A DNA stretch of 64,000 bases, from positions 79,136,910-79,200,909 of the forward strand of contig NC_030683.2 in NCBI RefSeq assembly GCF_000004195.4, read 5' to 3'. Each line of letters starts with the position of its first letter. The stretch's first letter is position 1. Shown here piece by piece: positions 22,301 to 37,300 of this stretch. The notes under the pieces are model-generated. The model was given only the letters and a program-made list of their open reading frames with translations, was not told where the DNA came from and ran no database searches. The position numbers were made by a program, and so were the translations under genes. Source of the DNA: Xenopus tropicalis (lineage: Eukaryota > Chordata > Amphibia > Anura > Pipidae).

Positions 22301-25300
22301 GTATAGTTGCACTATGGTAAGAAAGAGCACAGCAAACAGAATGGTAAGAAACAGCACAGAGTGTACAGCTTTCCCCTGTTGCTGTAAAAATATAGGAAAT
22401 TTTTCTAATCATATATGTTAAAGGGCACATAAAGTCTCAGCCTTCACTTTTCTTTATCCTCTATTAGGTGGATAAAGCTTAGAGTTCTGCCTACCAGAGC
22501 TGATACGTAACATGGAGCTTATTCTTGATGGTAGTAGAGTCACAGACATCCAATCACAATGGTTCCATTGAACTTGTTCAGTTAGGTGTTACCATCAAGA
22601 GTTTAAATACCGGGGAATTCCCTACCAGTCATTTGAACTGAAGAAGCCACTCGGATGAGTGGTGAAACGTTTTCAAGAAAAACTCAGAAAAGTCCAGTTG
22701 TTTTAGACTTAATTCTACTAGATACTGTATATCATGACCTGGATGAATGAGAATCTTCATAGACATGGAGCTTATTGTACAATTCTGACTTTTCAATTTT
22801 CCATCACCATCAAACATAACATTCATTAATGGGAAATAGTGCTGGTGCAGCGTCGTGTCTGCAACCCTCACCCCTCCCCCTTTTCTCCCCCACACCCTTA
22901 ACCCATTTACCCAAACAACACACTTAACATGTTAACTTAACATCAGTTAACATTTGTAACATTATTAACTTGTACAAAACCATTTGTATAACAAACATTT
23001 ACCGTAACCAACATTTACAATAACTGACAATCCTTACTCGCCTCCCAGGGACTGGCCCTGCGCCCAAATGTAACGCCTGGATCCTGCCTCCTTTTTCCCC
23101 AACCTAAACCGAGGCAAACTGCCTTCTGATCAGGACCACAGGCCAACATACACTCTCCTTGACAAGTACTCCCTTTAAACTTCCCCCTGGGGGCACGGAG
23201 TAAGGTACCCTCCGCCAACTGCGACAACAACAATGACCTCCTTTTTTTAAGGGAGGGAGGGTGGGACGCTGCGAGCTGCTGATCCGTCTGCTGCCTGGAA
23301 CCTACTGGAAGGTAGGCTGTCCTGAGCGCCCCTCCCCTTGATAAGCCCGGGAAAATCCAGTGCTCTCAGTGGCCAGCCACCCGGAACCCATACAGAGAGA
23401 GGGGAGCGGGTTGCTCTCCTTAACCCCGTCATGCCCTGCTTCCCTACACTGCGCTCTGGGTCATTGGGCCCCATGATGGATTGCATAAAAACGTATGTAC
23501 TTTTTTGCTTTGTAAATGAGCCCTTGTGTATTTTTATATCTTATATTGTTCTTTTTAAGCCATTTCACCAACTTGTATAGCGTGAGACCTTTTCCATTTA
23601 AAAGAAGTGTGCCAGTTTATCATCCATGCATAATAAACCCAGGCTTCTTCCTTTTACTACTGTGGCAGGATAGTATTAGAAGTTAGAATATTACAATTTG
23701 GGCATCACTGACTCCCATAAATCAGTTCCCTCCTGTTTTGTCACTCAATTACAAATGACATTACACGCTATGCAGACCGGGTATATTAACACTGTGCTGA
23801 ATAACTAAGTTAATAACAAGCATTTGTGAGCATTAAACTGTGTTTTCCATCCCAGAGTGACAAGCAAGAGCTATCTGCATCGGCCTGAACTGAGCACTTA
23901 AAAGATTGTTTGAAAAAAACTCCCCCTTGCAAATTAGAGACAAAAAACTTTCTTAAAGGGATACTATATATCTATTTTTCAAAATGTCATTTGCATAAGT
24001 TTAATGGAAATGCTATGGGATAAAGATGAATTTTCCTATCTTCTATAAAGGCCTTACTGAATCTACTTAGTGACTCTACTCAGGTGTTTGTATATCTGGA
24101 CATACAGCAGCATCAGATATTATCTGATATTATAGTGGATTTGACCAGCTGAGAGCCCGTAGGACTCATATACTAATACCATGAAAACTGTCTACATGTC
24201 GTAAGGCCATAAGAAGCAAGTAGTTTTTATCAATCTGTTCAAGGTAGAATAATAAAAGCAAATCTGTGATTGGAAGTTGTGAGTTATTGCATTTTTGCAT
24301 TCATGTGCACAAGCATATTTGCAGCAGAAATGACTCCCTAGATTGTATATATGCCATTAAGGTCCTTTGACAATTTGCTGTTTCTATAACCTGCTATATT
24401 ATTGGGGTCTGCTGGTTGAACATCCTTTTCATGTATAGTAAAAAAAACTAACATTTACTACACAAATGATTACAGTAAATGTAAACTCTTGGTAATTTTC
24501 TACCTAAGGTGTGCCCTCTGAATCACTAGCCTAGATCAATGGTGCCGTGCTAAACCGCCAGTTGCAATTAAGAGGCAACTGGCATCGCCTCACCTACATT
24601 CGCCAGTTAAGCACAGTGCTGTTGGTACAGTCAATATAGTTATGAATGGGGTCCATTAACGTGTACATTCCTATCTGGTGGAATGCATAAAAAAGCCACT
24701 GCATGGGAATGCATGAACAAACGCATTACCAGAGTAACAGCCACCTTGTGAACCATGTTATAAGAGCATCAGTGGCATACATATTTTAAAGGCTAACAAT
24801 AAGAACTTTTTCGTTTTTGCCTGAAGTGATCAACCGCTGTTTCATTGTTCCCAGTGTAATTTCTCTGTAAAGCTGGCCGTATTCTGACAAGTAGGAGATT
24901 TGCTTGTGCATGCAGAGATGTGTCAGGGACTGACATATTTACACTCAAGGGTGGAGTCTTAAACAGATACCAATGCAAACTTTAAAGAGACAAAATGATA
25001 TTGGTATAAATTATCCCAAACATTAAGGTTTCTACAGAGCTCAGTTAGGCTTACATTGCAGTAAGGCTTGGGTCTCACTCTAAAGCTGGCCATACACGTG
25101 GCAATCTGACAATGTTTCGTGCGACCATCGGTCGCACGAAACATCGTCAGATCCGCCACACACAGTCAGGGCTGAAACAGCAGATAAGGAGGTAGAAACA
25201 ATAGGATTTCTACCTCTTTCTGCCGATTCAGCCATGACAGCAGATTTTGGTCAGGCGCCTTCTATGGCGCCCAATCAAAATTTTCTAACCTGGCCAATTG

Positions 25301-28300
25301 GCGAGTCGTCCGATATCAGCAGCTTCCTGCGATATCGGTCGACTCGCCGACATGCCATACACGCACCGAATATCGTACGAAACGAGGTTTCGTACGATAG
25401 TATCGGTGCGTGTATGGCCAGCTTAAGGGGACAAAAGTTGTAATTCTCTAGCTGTTGTTAGACTGCAAAAATGCCCAGCAGGCTTGTTTAAATCTAAAAA
25501 GTATCATTATTTTCTACCAAGGTACCGTGTGATGTAGGGAGCCTAGGGTAAAATTTAATATGTTTACTCCATAATATTGAACCCAAATGCTGCTCAACTG
25601 CATATTCAGCATGTTATTAAGGGGAAACTCATGCCTAAATTCTTAAAGTAACTTTACCCAGTAAAAATGTTTTTCTGCTCAGCAGGGCCAGTGGCTGAGT
25701 TAATACAAGAGGATCCTCCACTTGGAATCCTTCTACTCTCAACTTCCTTTTTTTGTTTCCTAGATAATAAATGGGAAGATTATTCTAGCTTTGAAAACCT
25801 TAAGCAGCTTGTAATATTAACATGCACCTGAGAGTAACCTGCCACGAGCCTTGTGCCAAAGCACAGAGCCCCCATCTACTGCAGCGGGGTAGATGAAAGT
25901 CCTAACTAATGTACCCCATCATGTGGGTGCTCCCAGTAGGACATCACAGAGTACTGGGCTTATTAGAAGATGCTAATTAAACAAACAGAGCCTTTGAAAT
26001 CATCTACATTTATATTGATTTGTATATAGAATGATGTTGAATATTTTAGGTGGTATTTTATGATTTGTTTAGGGCACATACAGCGTATAAAAATGACATG
26101 ATATTTTTCTCTAAGGTTCTAATGTTTTAGGACAGGCTTTAAATTAGAGTTGTTCAGTCCTGAGACAAGTGATTCAGCTGTCAAAATCCGCGGTCAATTT
26201 GTGGAATAAAATAGCGACGATGATAAAGGGTAGCACATTACTGCCGCTTGGAATGGATATAAAATAAGACTGTTCACTGAATATAAATGCAAGCGGATAA
26301 TCAAATGTTCAGCCAGCAGAGGGTAACCAGCACATTGGAAACAAGGGAACTGCTACATATACAAACTGTGGGATTTCTTTAACATTAATCTGTGTACTAG
26401 AACAAGGATAGGCACCCTTGATTGCAGAACTTTAATCTCCAGCATTGATCCTGTTGATAGAGATATGTAGTTCACAAAGGTGCCTATTTCTCTTTAGATA
26501 TGTAGAACACATGCAAATCCATCTGCTTTGGCTTTTAAGCAATGATTGGAGTTTAACAACAACTGGATTAATAACAAAGTATTTTTGGATTTTTGAAGTT
26601 GTGTTACATTATCTAAGGGCTGCATGTTTGTGAACTTTATTTTAAATGCTTAAAGGGGAACTTGGCTATTAAAAAAAAAAACAATAATCTGTAGTAGATG
26701 CTTAATAATTCTTTTAACAAGGTTTTTTTTTTTTATCGTAGTTTATTAGTGTATTTCCTCAACCTAACATCTTTTTCCTACTGCAAAAAACTCAGTCCTG
26801 CTGAGTGATGAATAATTCATGCTGGAATTAGCCAACTGGAGGACAGAACTGTCACTGCCTTAAATGTGTGCAGGTTACAATGGCAAAAAAATAATATTTG
26901 GTTGACTATTCACTTATATAGTGTTTGTGAAAAACATTTTTTTTAACATCTGCCACAGTTTAGTAGAGTGTGAATAATAGTTCTACTTCCCCTTTAATTC
27001 TTTCAATCTGTGGCTGCCCAAGTGTTTGTATTGCTCTACGATTCCCTGCATCCTGAGCCAGTAAGATAAAGGTACCGCAGGTCAAACTATCTTGATTTAA
27101 AGCAGATTGATTTTCTGTGTACTTGGTATATCTACTGGGAAGAATAATATACCGAATCTTGCTTGCATGGAAGGAAAAAAATCTCATTCAAATACCTTTG
27201 TCTGTAACCTGACTTCATTAGCTGATAAAAAGACATGACTGGTTTTCCCTTTGCTTTCTACTTTACAGACAGAACTGTCGGAAATACAAGAACAGCTTCA
27301 CCTTCAGATCCTTGATGTGGATGATGAAGTAGAGAGATGGCAGAAAGAGAAGGATCGCATCAGAGTAAGAACCAAATTCAAACCACATGAAACATGCTAT
27401 TTTATCAAAGAATTGCCATTTTTAATTGAATTTCTATTTACCCTCATTTATAAAAAAAAAAAAAATCCATCTGAAATAGCTTTGTAGCCGAATCGGCACA
27501 CATAAAACCTCATTTTAGGGCTCTGGCACACGGGGGAGATTAGTCGCCCGCGACAAAACTCCCTGTTCGCGGGCGACTAATCTCCCCGAGTTGCCTACCC
27601 CTGCCATCCCACCGGCGAACATGTAAGTCGCCGGCGGGACAGCACACGCGGCGGCGCGATTTCCCGAAATCGCCGAAAAAGACTCGCAAATCTCCCCCGT
27701 GTGCCAGAGCCCTAAAGAGGATGTTCACCTTCATACAATAGTCTAATTGAACAGCCCCTGTGAGAAAAAAAACATTTTTGTAAATTGCCTTTAATATTTT
27801 AAATAAGCGTTATCGCACTTTAGTGAATCAACCCTATTCTCTGAAAGGGGCTTTTCAGATTCAGACTATTGTCTGAAGGTGAATATCCCATTTAAAATGA
27901 TAATGGAAACATTATTGCTACTTTATTGACACTTTTTAAACTTGTATGGAGGAACCAAAGTCTTCAGCATTCATGTAACTAGAGGGCTTGATTACCATTG
28001 CCCAAGGACAAGTGCAAGAACAGTAAGGAATGCAAAACAGCAGCACTCGGGGCTAAATGCACTTGCACCTGGAGCAGTGGTCAGTACAGGCTGTGGTTTG
28101 CACATTGTGCCAGGCTAAGGGGCACATTTACTAACCCACGAATCCGAATTGGAAAAATTCCGATTGGTAAACGAACATTTTGCGACTTTTTTGTATTTTT
28201 TGCGATTTTTTTCGTCGCCTTTACGACTTTTCGGAAATTGTCGCGACTTTTTCGTTACCAATACGATTTGTGCGAAAAAACGAGAGTTTTTCGTAGCCAT

Positions 28301-31300
28301 TACGATTCGTTCGTATCTTGTCACGACTTTTTCGTATTGAGCGCTCGTAAGCGGCGGGCGAAACTTTCAGACTTAGCATGATTTTGGAAGCCTCCCATAG
28401 GACTCAATGGCACCCTGCAGCTCCAACCTGGCCCAAGAAAAGTCACCATACTGAAGCTTGAATGAATCCGAATCTTTCGTACTCGGCAGAAAAGCTGTGA
28501 AAAAGTCGCGACTTTTCGCGCAAGTAGTAACGCTACGAAAAAATCGCAACATTTTGCGCAACATTCGGAATGGCTACGAAAAAGTCGCGTCAATTTTCCG
28601 AAAAATCACCAAATCCCGAACATTACGAAAAAAACGCAATCGGACGCATTCGTCCCGTTCGTGAGTAAGTAAATGTGCCCCTAAGAGTCCAGAGCAAGAT
28701 GGTAGGCAGTAAGTACAGGGCTCTCAGCATCAGCTTCTATAACATGTAAACTTTTTTTTACTTGATGATTTGCAACGACCCCTAAGCTTAGCTTCTAAAC
28801 AGTTTCCAAGAGCACACTGAGAGTCACTGACTTTTCTAACAAAATCCAGGATGATGACCCCCAGAATTATTACTGTTATAGAGAGTTTGAAACTTTAGTC
28901 TGGTGTAGTAAGTTCTGTATATAAAACACAGCATTCTAGCCATATTTATTTTTAGGGTTTAGTTCTTATTTAAGACTGCTAAAATATTTAAACATGTAAC
29001 AAACCTAACCATCAAAGAAAATTAAGCTGCAGGCAAATTCCTGCTGGTGCAAATTATACTTTAGTTAGAATTTGTTTGCATTGTACCTTTTATTGCTTAT
29101 ATTTCTATAGCAGTCTTCCCCTATTCATCTCTTTCCATTTGCCAGACAGCCTCTGGTTGCCTAGTTACTTAAAGTGGCCATACACCAGCCCATTAAAGCT
29201 GGTGACTTGGCCCCTTCAGCAGGCCTGGATTTATGGCAAGGCCACAAACGCCTGGGCCTACGCTGCCCAAGCCGCACTGAATCTTTGCTCACATAAAGAG
29301 CAATGGGGACAGGACAGGCAAAAACTTCAGTGTGTCCTGTCCCCAGTGCTCTGTATATGAGCTAAATGCGTGGGGGCGGTGAATGGGGGTGGCCACTGGG
29401 CGCCATGATTACGAATCTGATCAGCTATCTCTTATTCATATTTAGTGCAAATAATACATTTTCTCTAAGCTTCTTTCTGTTCTGTGTGTTATTATATAAA
29501 CATTTCTTTAGTGCTCCTTTAACTATATTTTATTATGTTAGGGAACAGGTGTTAATTGGTACATACAGCTGTGCAACTCTAAAACAAGAAAATTTTTTTT
29601 ATACATTTTGTACAATTTCAATTTTAGGCAAAATGATAATTTGCAGGAAGACAAATCTATTGCCAAAATGTGTCCTGGCAAAATTATTAAATCCCAACAA
29701 TGAAAAAATGACACTGTATTCTTGAGGGTGGGATGGGGGGGTCACATATGCATCCCCCTTAATGCCCCGTACTTTTTCCATAACTTTTAAGGCATTCTAG
29801 CACACATGTTAGTGAACCCCATTGGGCACAGGCTACAACAGATCTTTCTAATTTTTGCCTTTACGGCACTCTGCACCTTGCACTTGATTTCCAGTCTGGC
29901 ACTAGTTGTAGAGCGCAGCCAGACCTCATGTACATTTTTTTTGCAATAAAAGGTATGTTTTTGCTCTTGCTCTAGCATCCAGGGTCTCTGTAAATGAACC
30001 CTCTACTGAAAATTGCACAAGGTAGACAGGAGGAAATATTCTGAGCACTTTGCAGGAGTTCCTTGTGTTCATTTTAACCACAGTGTTGGTTTTTATGACA
30101 GTCCAAATGGGCAGTCACAAATTTAAATGAGAATGTGAAACAAAACTCCATTTGCCCAGTCAATTGAGCTTTAGATTTCACTTTCATTTTACTTGCTGCA
30201 GCTGAAATTTACTTCTAATGCCATTTAAACCTTAAATACCACTCGTTTCGCTATCTTCACAGATATAAACTTCAATGTTCCTATACACTAACAAAATCAA
30301 ATGTATTAAATGTATGTATGCTTATTATACAGCAGAGTGCATTTTATTGTTATCAGGTACTTTAGGCTCTGGGTGATTTTCTCAAGAGTCATTCAACAGA
30401 CTTAAAGATATGAATTTTTAAAAGAACCATGCATTCTGTGTTGCAGAGGTGATCCAAAGGCCAAACCACCCAAATTATGTGATATTTCTCTACACATGGG
30501 GGTGGTCAAATTGCACCACTGCTGTCATTTATTTCTCAGCTTGAATTAGTTGAGATATACTGCCCCTTTCATTCTCATTCATTATCTCCAATGCTTGGAT
30601 GGATTTTATCAGTGTAAGGACAAAGGTTAAAGCTGGGTGCATGTGGCTGATCGTATTGCACACCTTTTAAAACTATTCACAACAAAATCAATGTACTTAA
30701 AGTTAACGTTAAGGCCCATACCAGAAAAACCACACTAGGAGTTCAGGGCAAGTGAAAGCAAGGTCATTTCGCTCTGGAATTCTACGCCTGGGACCAATGC
30801 AGGGATATATCAACATAAATTCAATGAATTGGGAAAGTGGGGACACCAGGCCTCTCCCCACTCTGGCAAGACTACCACTGGAATGTGACAAGCACCCAAC
30901 TCAATTCCTAAAAAAAAAGAAAACCGTCAACTAAACCCCCTGCACCTCTCAACAGGGAGGGAGGACAGGAAGCTTCTGACTGCTACCACAAAAGCAGAAA
31001 TGGTGTTCAGCTGGAACTACCTCCCTTTTAAACCTCTTAACCCAGCATTTCAAAAACCCTTGGCCCTTTTAGCATGGTTAATTCTCCGCTACCAAAATAG
31101 TTTTATCCGGATTATGCCATTCTAATAGTTCCCATAAACCCATACACTGATACTGTCTAACATTTGATCAATATAAGCTATAATACATAACCGAAGTGCA
31201 GACAATAGTGAAATGTTTACAATGAATTGAAGCCCTTGGGTATAATAGGGCCATATGATGTCCTGAAAAAAACCTCATCCATTATATTGGGCCTCTGTTT

Positions 31301-34300
31301 GGTTATCATTGCTTTACATAATGTATATCTTTGTGAATGTTACCAGTAAATGTTAAATATAAACTGTGTTGTCATTTTAAATTATAGCTTATAACCAACA
31401 GAGAGACAGGTCTGATTTAAAAGAACATCATACTTATGGTTTAAATCGTGCTTTTATTTCAGAATTTCACAACCAACCAAAAGTCAGCTGTGGATCACTG
31501 CTTCAAAGATTTGATAAAAGAGCTTCAAAGACAGCAGGAGGAGGTGAAGGCTCAGCTGGAGCAGAAAGAAAGGGCTGCAGTAGACCTTATTGAGCAGATA
31601 GTGGGCGACCTACAAGTGAAACGCGATCAGCTGCAAGATAAGCAACATGATGGGGATAAACTTCTTCATACTACTGATGCTGTATTGTTTTTGCAGGTGG
31701 GTTAACATGGAACAAATAGGTGCAAAACACCACAGAAATATAAAAAAAGGAAAATTTCCAGTTCAGCTGTTAGCAATTTTAATTTGTCTTACACTTGTAC
31801 AATCCAGTAATTAGCTTTTACATAAAATGGTTACTATGATCATTATCCAAGTGTTTATCTGAATTATCCTGACACACAAGTAGCATTTACTGGTCTACTG
31901 ATTTTTATCAGTGTAATGTAATAAAAGGTGAAAAGAATGCATCGGATAGTAACCCATAGCAACCATTTTGCAGGCAATATTTACGTTTCAGGTCTATGAA
32001 AGCAAATATCCAACTGGTTTCTGTGGGTTACTATACCTCCATCAAACTTTGCACCTATTATTTCATGGCTCTCTGAATATTACATGACCTAAAGCCAGCC
32101 TTGTGCCTATTATTGGACTACCACTGTGTTCCTTTAAATAAGTTGTCTAAATGTCTTGATCTACTGTTTATGCCCATTCATAATTTATATTTCTCTTATA
32201 TATTGCTTAAACCACACATGCGATTAAGTCTTCCCTTGGTGATTAGCATGCACAGTACAGCAAAACTGCCTGCTATTATGTGCAGATTTCTATTTGTTAA
32301 AGGCACTTACTTGCAAAGTCACCCATTGTACCTCCTTATAGTGGAGATCAGTGCTGATGCCCTTTTCCCACCACCTCTTGTATGTGCAAATACGCCTATT
32401 AACATACAGTAACTGAACCCTGGAACTACCATGATCTATAGGGTGGCCTGCTCCAATAGATGCAACATACGTGCTCCCAAAGAATCATGCACAGATGTCA
32501 AGAATGATCCCAAATATGTTATAATAAATATCTTATTGCTCCTTTCTGTCAAAACCAAAAACGAGTTTATCCCTTGCTAGTACACATTATCTTTAAGTTC
32601 AACAGGACCTTTGCGTGGGACTCAGCTAGTAAAAACTTTCATTTCTAAAAGAACTTGCTTCCTTTAGAGGGAATCACCCTTTTAATTTTTCACTCTGCCA
32701 AAATTACACTTTGCCCTCAAAGTAATCACTCTTTCAAATGTTACAGTTCTGGAAAATAGCCAACCATCTAGTTTCTCTTGTAAATAGATGCCCAATGTTT
32801 ATTAATATTCCTCCCTTAAGGTTATTATCCAGTGCTTTTCCTAAATCATTTCATCTCATGGCATTTCAAAGCTGATACTCCAAAAGGTTAAAACAGATTG
32901 TATAAATATGTCGGTCTGCACTAGAAATGTGCAGCAAAGTCTCCCAGCTTGGTGCCTGAACACCTTGCTAAATCACAAAAATGCTATTACCTTTCAAATC
33001 ATTTCTCAGGTGAAGAGATCAGCTGTGCTTTGTGGCTAAAAAGCCCCACAAAGGCCTGTACATAGTAACTGTATCTTCAGCAAAAATGAGCAAATCTCTT
33101 CTCTAGGAGTGAGATAAAGATCCAGTGAACCTAAACATCTGCTCCTTTGTAAAATGTAGAACAATTTGTTAAAAGCTATTCTTTTAGAGGAATACAAATG
33201 CACAATATGCACAGTTGGTGGCTTGCTTTATAATAGCTGCTAAGATTGAAAAATAACTTGTCTGAATCTCATTCTGCTTTAATTATATTTTTGGGGCACC
33301 ACAGAAGGTACCAAGTTAATTTTAATTCAAATCCTTAGAAGTTTAAGAATAAGATGCATAACTGCCAGTGCTGTCCAACTTCTGTGGTACGGAGGGCCAG
33401 AATTTTTCTGGCCTAAATGGTGGAGGGCCAATAATGGAAGTCAATTTTGACCGCTCCCCGTTTTTAAATTGCACCCACTTCAAACCACACCCATAATATC
33501 ACAAGAGCTTTTAAGACTATACCCACATTACTGGTGGTAGCACAGCAAGAACTCAAATGGTTGGTGCTTACTGTAGAGATATCAGCCTTCATTCATATGT
33601 GAAAGGATTATATTATGTCATATTAAAACATACATTTAAACCCTTATGCCTCCTCTTCCCCTGTGGATAGCATAGCAACCCCCAGCACATAATTATACAC
33701 CTTAGGGACCATATAATGACTATTTCCAAATGTTAACAAACTCCCAAACAAAACCTGACCAAGTTCACCTCCCACAGGCAGCACAGGGCAGGCAGAGTAT
33801 GGAACACACAGGCAGCATAGGGCAGGGAGAGTATGGCACACACATGCAGCATTGGGCAGGCAAAGTATGGCACACACAGACAGCATAGGGCAGGCATAGT
33901 ATGCCACACACAGGCAGCATAGGGCAGGCAGAATACTCTGCCTTTGTGTGCCATACTATGTTTGCCCTACCCTGCCTGTGTGTGCCATACTATGCCTTAG
34001 GTGTGAACAATGCAGTGCTTGAACAATGCAGGGACTAAAATGTGTGAACAGTACAGGGGATTACATGTTTAAACAATTCAGGGGTTTACAGCCTGAATCT
34101 GAGGTGTGAAAAATGCAGGGGGCCAGTTAATCTCAGTACTGATTCTAATTAAACCTTACACAAAGGTAAGTAGGCACAGCAGCCACATCAAACACATCAA
34201 ACACATAAAACAGCTGTTAGATTAGACAGGAGCTGATGTTGCAGGGTCTCGACAGGGCTTTATGATGGTCATTTTCTTCTTTCTCCCCAGTTTATAAAAT

Positions 34301-37300
34301 TAGTGATGCTAATATTTTAAACATTTTTTTCTTTCTAAAGGAGTTTCAGATAGTGATCAGAAATGCACCCCCAATCCCTCCATTGCCTACCTATACAGTT
34401 ACATTGGATGGAGAAAAGCTGACTCATGCCATGGGAAGTTTGAAAGAGGAACTAGCGGCAAACTGCAGGAAACATGTAGATAAATACAGCAAGAATGAGG
34501 CATCAAAGAATTTGGTTGAAAAGAATGGTAAGAACCCACGAGCACAAACCAGTAAATAAAGTCAAACGAGAGAAAACAGCAGATCCAAGCAAATACCCAG
34601 TAACTGGTATTATGCTGAGGGAAAACACCAGAGAAAGGACACGGTGCATTTTATATTTACTTTATGGATATGTTTAAAATATATTCCTTAGCATAAATAT
34701 TAAATGCCCCGATCACCCTTGAACTCAATATTTCTTTAGTGCTTCCATTAATGTAGCTGTAAGGGTGTATATGTCAATACAATATTTTCTGGTAATGGGT
34801 TGCTGTTCCCTACTCATTAGGTACTACACTCTTTTAACTTCTCTGTTGCTCTCCAGTTGCAGCATATTTATGCTTATAAATATATAAACCCTCCTAATAA
34901 ATACCAGTGGGAGAGTAAAGCGTACAGGCTTTGTGCCCTTGAACCACATAGACCTTTGTAGTTCATATTTAATGAATCCAGCTTTGTACAGTTCATGCTC
35001 ATCAATTTGTGCGTGGAGCAGTGAAAATCTATTTTTTTGCCAGTAATAAACAGCTATTTAAATCTGCTGTTCTCAATTTCTCAGGATGTTGCACAGAACA
35101 TAGGTGGCATGTGGGGGACTTAATTGCTTTTTCTGAAATTTATGTCAACGCTAGCAGTTATTTCCTTGGCATGCTGTTTCTTTATTAACCAAGTCACCTC
35201 CCTTTTTGGAAGACACCAGAAATGAAACAGATTTTTCATAGACTTTTGCAATATTGTTCTTGGAAATTGAACTGTGACCTGATTTGACCGTAGTGATTTT
35301 GCATAAATTTGCATCTATATACATTTGTTTATAGATATTATTTGTGTCATGAAATTCCATAAAAAAATTCCAATACAGCATTTAAAATAAAAACTGGCTA
35401 ATTATAAGCTGAACTTACTTATAAAGTGTGGGCATTTCCAAAGCAATTTACAGAATATAATGTTTCATAAAAACAAATGACACTGAAAGTTGGAATAAAG
35501 TGAAACAAATAGACAAAAGGCACTAGAGGGGGCCAACTGACTAGAACAAAGTATACATGAAAATAAGAATGCTTGGTTTTGAGAAATTACACAGGGATAT
35601 ACAGCTCACACCCAAACAACTAGGCAGCTAGATTAATGTTTATGAATGAATAATGTTTACAGTGTTAAAATTATACTGTAAATTATATTCTTAGAAAATG
35701 TAACTTACTTAAATGGTGCCTATTTATGAAGTGTAGCAGCGGGATTCTCCGGTGGTTTCCACGCATATTTAAATCATCTCACTTTTGAGCTTTAAAAACT
35801 TTCCATGGGATGTTAAAGTACAGAGGTGCTAAAGTACAGGTATGGGATCAATTATCTATAAACCCATTAACCATCTATAGTCAGGCTACTATTTTTTTTG
35901 TAGCCTTACAGCATTTGGTTCCAAATTTTGGGGGGAAAAAATCAGCAGAAAACAGTAGAAACAGCAGCTCCCAAGCATTCAAGATAATACTACTGTACTA
36001 CTTTTTGTGATAAAATATAGCTATGTAATAAAATGCAAACAAACTCCTATAATTTTAATAGCATTTAATCAACTTTAATCAAATGATCAAAAGTTAGTCA
36101 AATATCAAATATTTCTCTCATTTTGTCTAAAAGAAGACCTTTTTCCTGTAGAAAATAATTCAGATGTGTGAGGTCTGAGCTTTTAAATTATACAAAATAA
36201 TGTCAGTGGCGTACATGAACAGTTGTTGCTGAAGTTCTGAAAAACAAATAGGGTCATTGATGTGACATTAAAACTCTTATAAACCACAACTTAATGTTGA
36301 AGTCATTAATTATAAACAATAGGTCAATCCCAACTCCAAATGAAAGAAAGTTGGAATCCACACAGGTGCAACTGTGCACCCCACACTGCCTGAACTTTTC
36401 CTCCCAATGCTGCTATCCCCTCACCCGCTTACGCTTACCTTTCAGGGTTGGGGGCGGCGACATCCCTAGTAGAATTGCACTCTCTGTACTGGAAGTCCAG
36501 ATTTTAAAAACTGAAATTTTGGCTCTTAAAATTACCAGTGGCAGATTTTTACCTGCTGCACACTGCGACCTGAGGCAAGGTTCTTATCTTGGCTCATAAA
36601 AAGAGCAGCTCTTAATATTTTATAAAGACACTCCAAACACAAAATGCTCTGTATAATATTTTATTAGTAATATTCTGAGTAATTAAAACAAATTCACTAC
36701 ATACAATATGGCCGATCAATACAAACATATCCCTCATATATTCTCTGAATTTAGTTTCCCTTTTAAATGGATAGATGTCCTAATCTCCTTGTGATTTCTT
36801 TGCAGTTGAGAATAGGTACATGATGAAAGACCTTACAACAGACTGGGCCCCATCTGCTGACTATGGAAGGTTTGGAGCACTTTTTAATATAAAAGGTAAT
36901 TTCCTCTTTCTAAAGATATATCATTGCCGACACTATGGTGCAACACCAGAATTATATTGTCTAGTCTACCCGAGACTGTGTGCTGTTCTGCACTAGAAAA
37001 CACTGGGCACAACTAAACTTCACAGTATAATAATTGTCTAATGGTAAATTGAAAATGTGAGGGTTTTTTTTATTTGTTATTTTGCTCATTTTTAGTTTGC
37101 TTTTGACAGGGGACTGATTCCAGAATACAAAGAGTAATAATTGATTGCTGTTAAACCCATAAAATTATACATTTTAACAGTAAATGACAAATGTGTCATT
37201 TATGTGAAAATAAAGATATCCCAACCATGTTTTGGGCAGGAGTACTAAAAGCTAAGTTATAACTCAATCATTGGCTGCAGGTTCTTTTATTCAATTTTAG

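Noticed and set aside
24793..25159. Two adjacent minus-strand frames near a palindromic block
   Set aside because: They partly overlap the MITE beginning at 25081 and otherwise match nothing; not supported as exons.
28115..28664. Cluster of overlapping frames on both strands, repeated at 47812-48477
   Set aside because: Both clusters lie in inverted copies of one MITE whose low-complexity arms keep several frames open by chance.
33777..33946. Regularly spaced repeats resembling a CRISPR array
   Set aside because: The units are contiguous without unique spacers, and the sequence is from a vertebrate, so this is a minisatellite.
33644..33954. Two minus-strand frames rich in Cys, Leu and Pro repeats
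   Set aside because: They are translations of the 34-bp minisatellite and have no start context or neighbours to support a gene.
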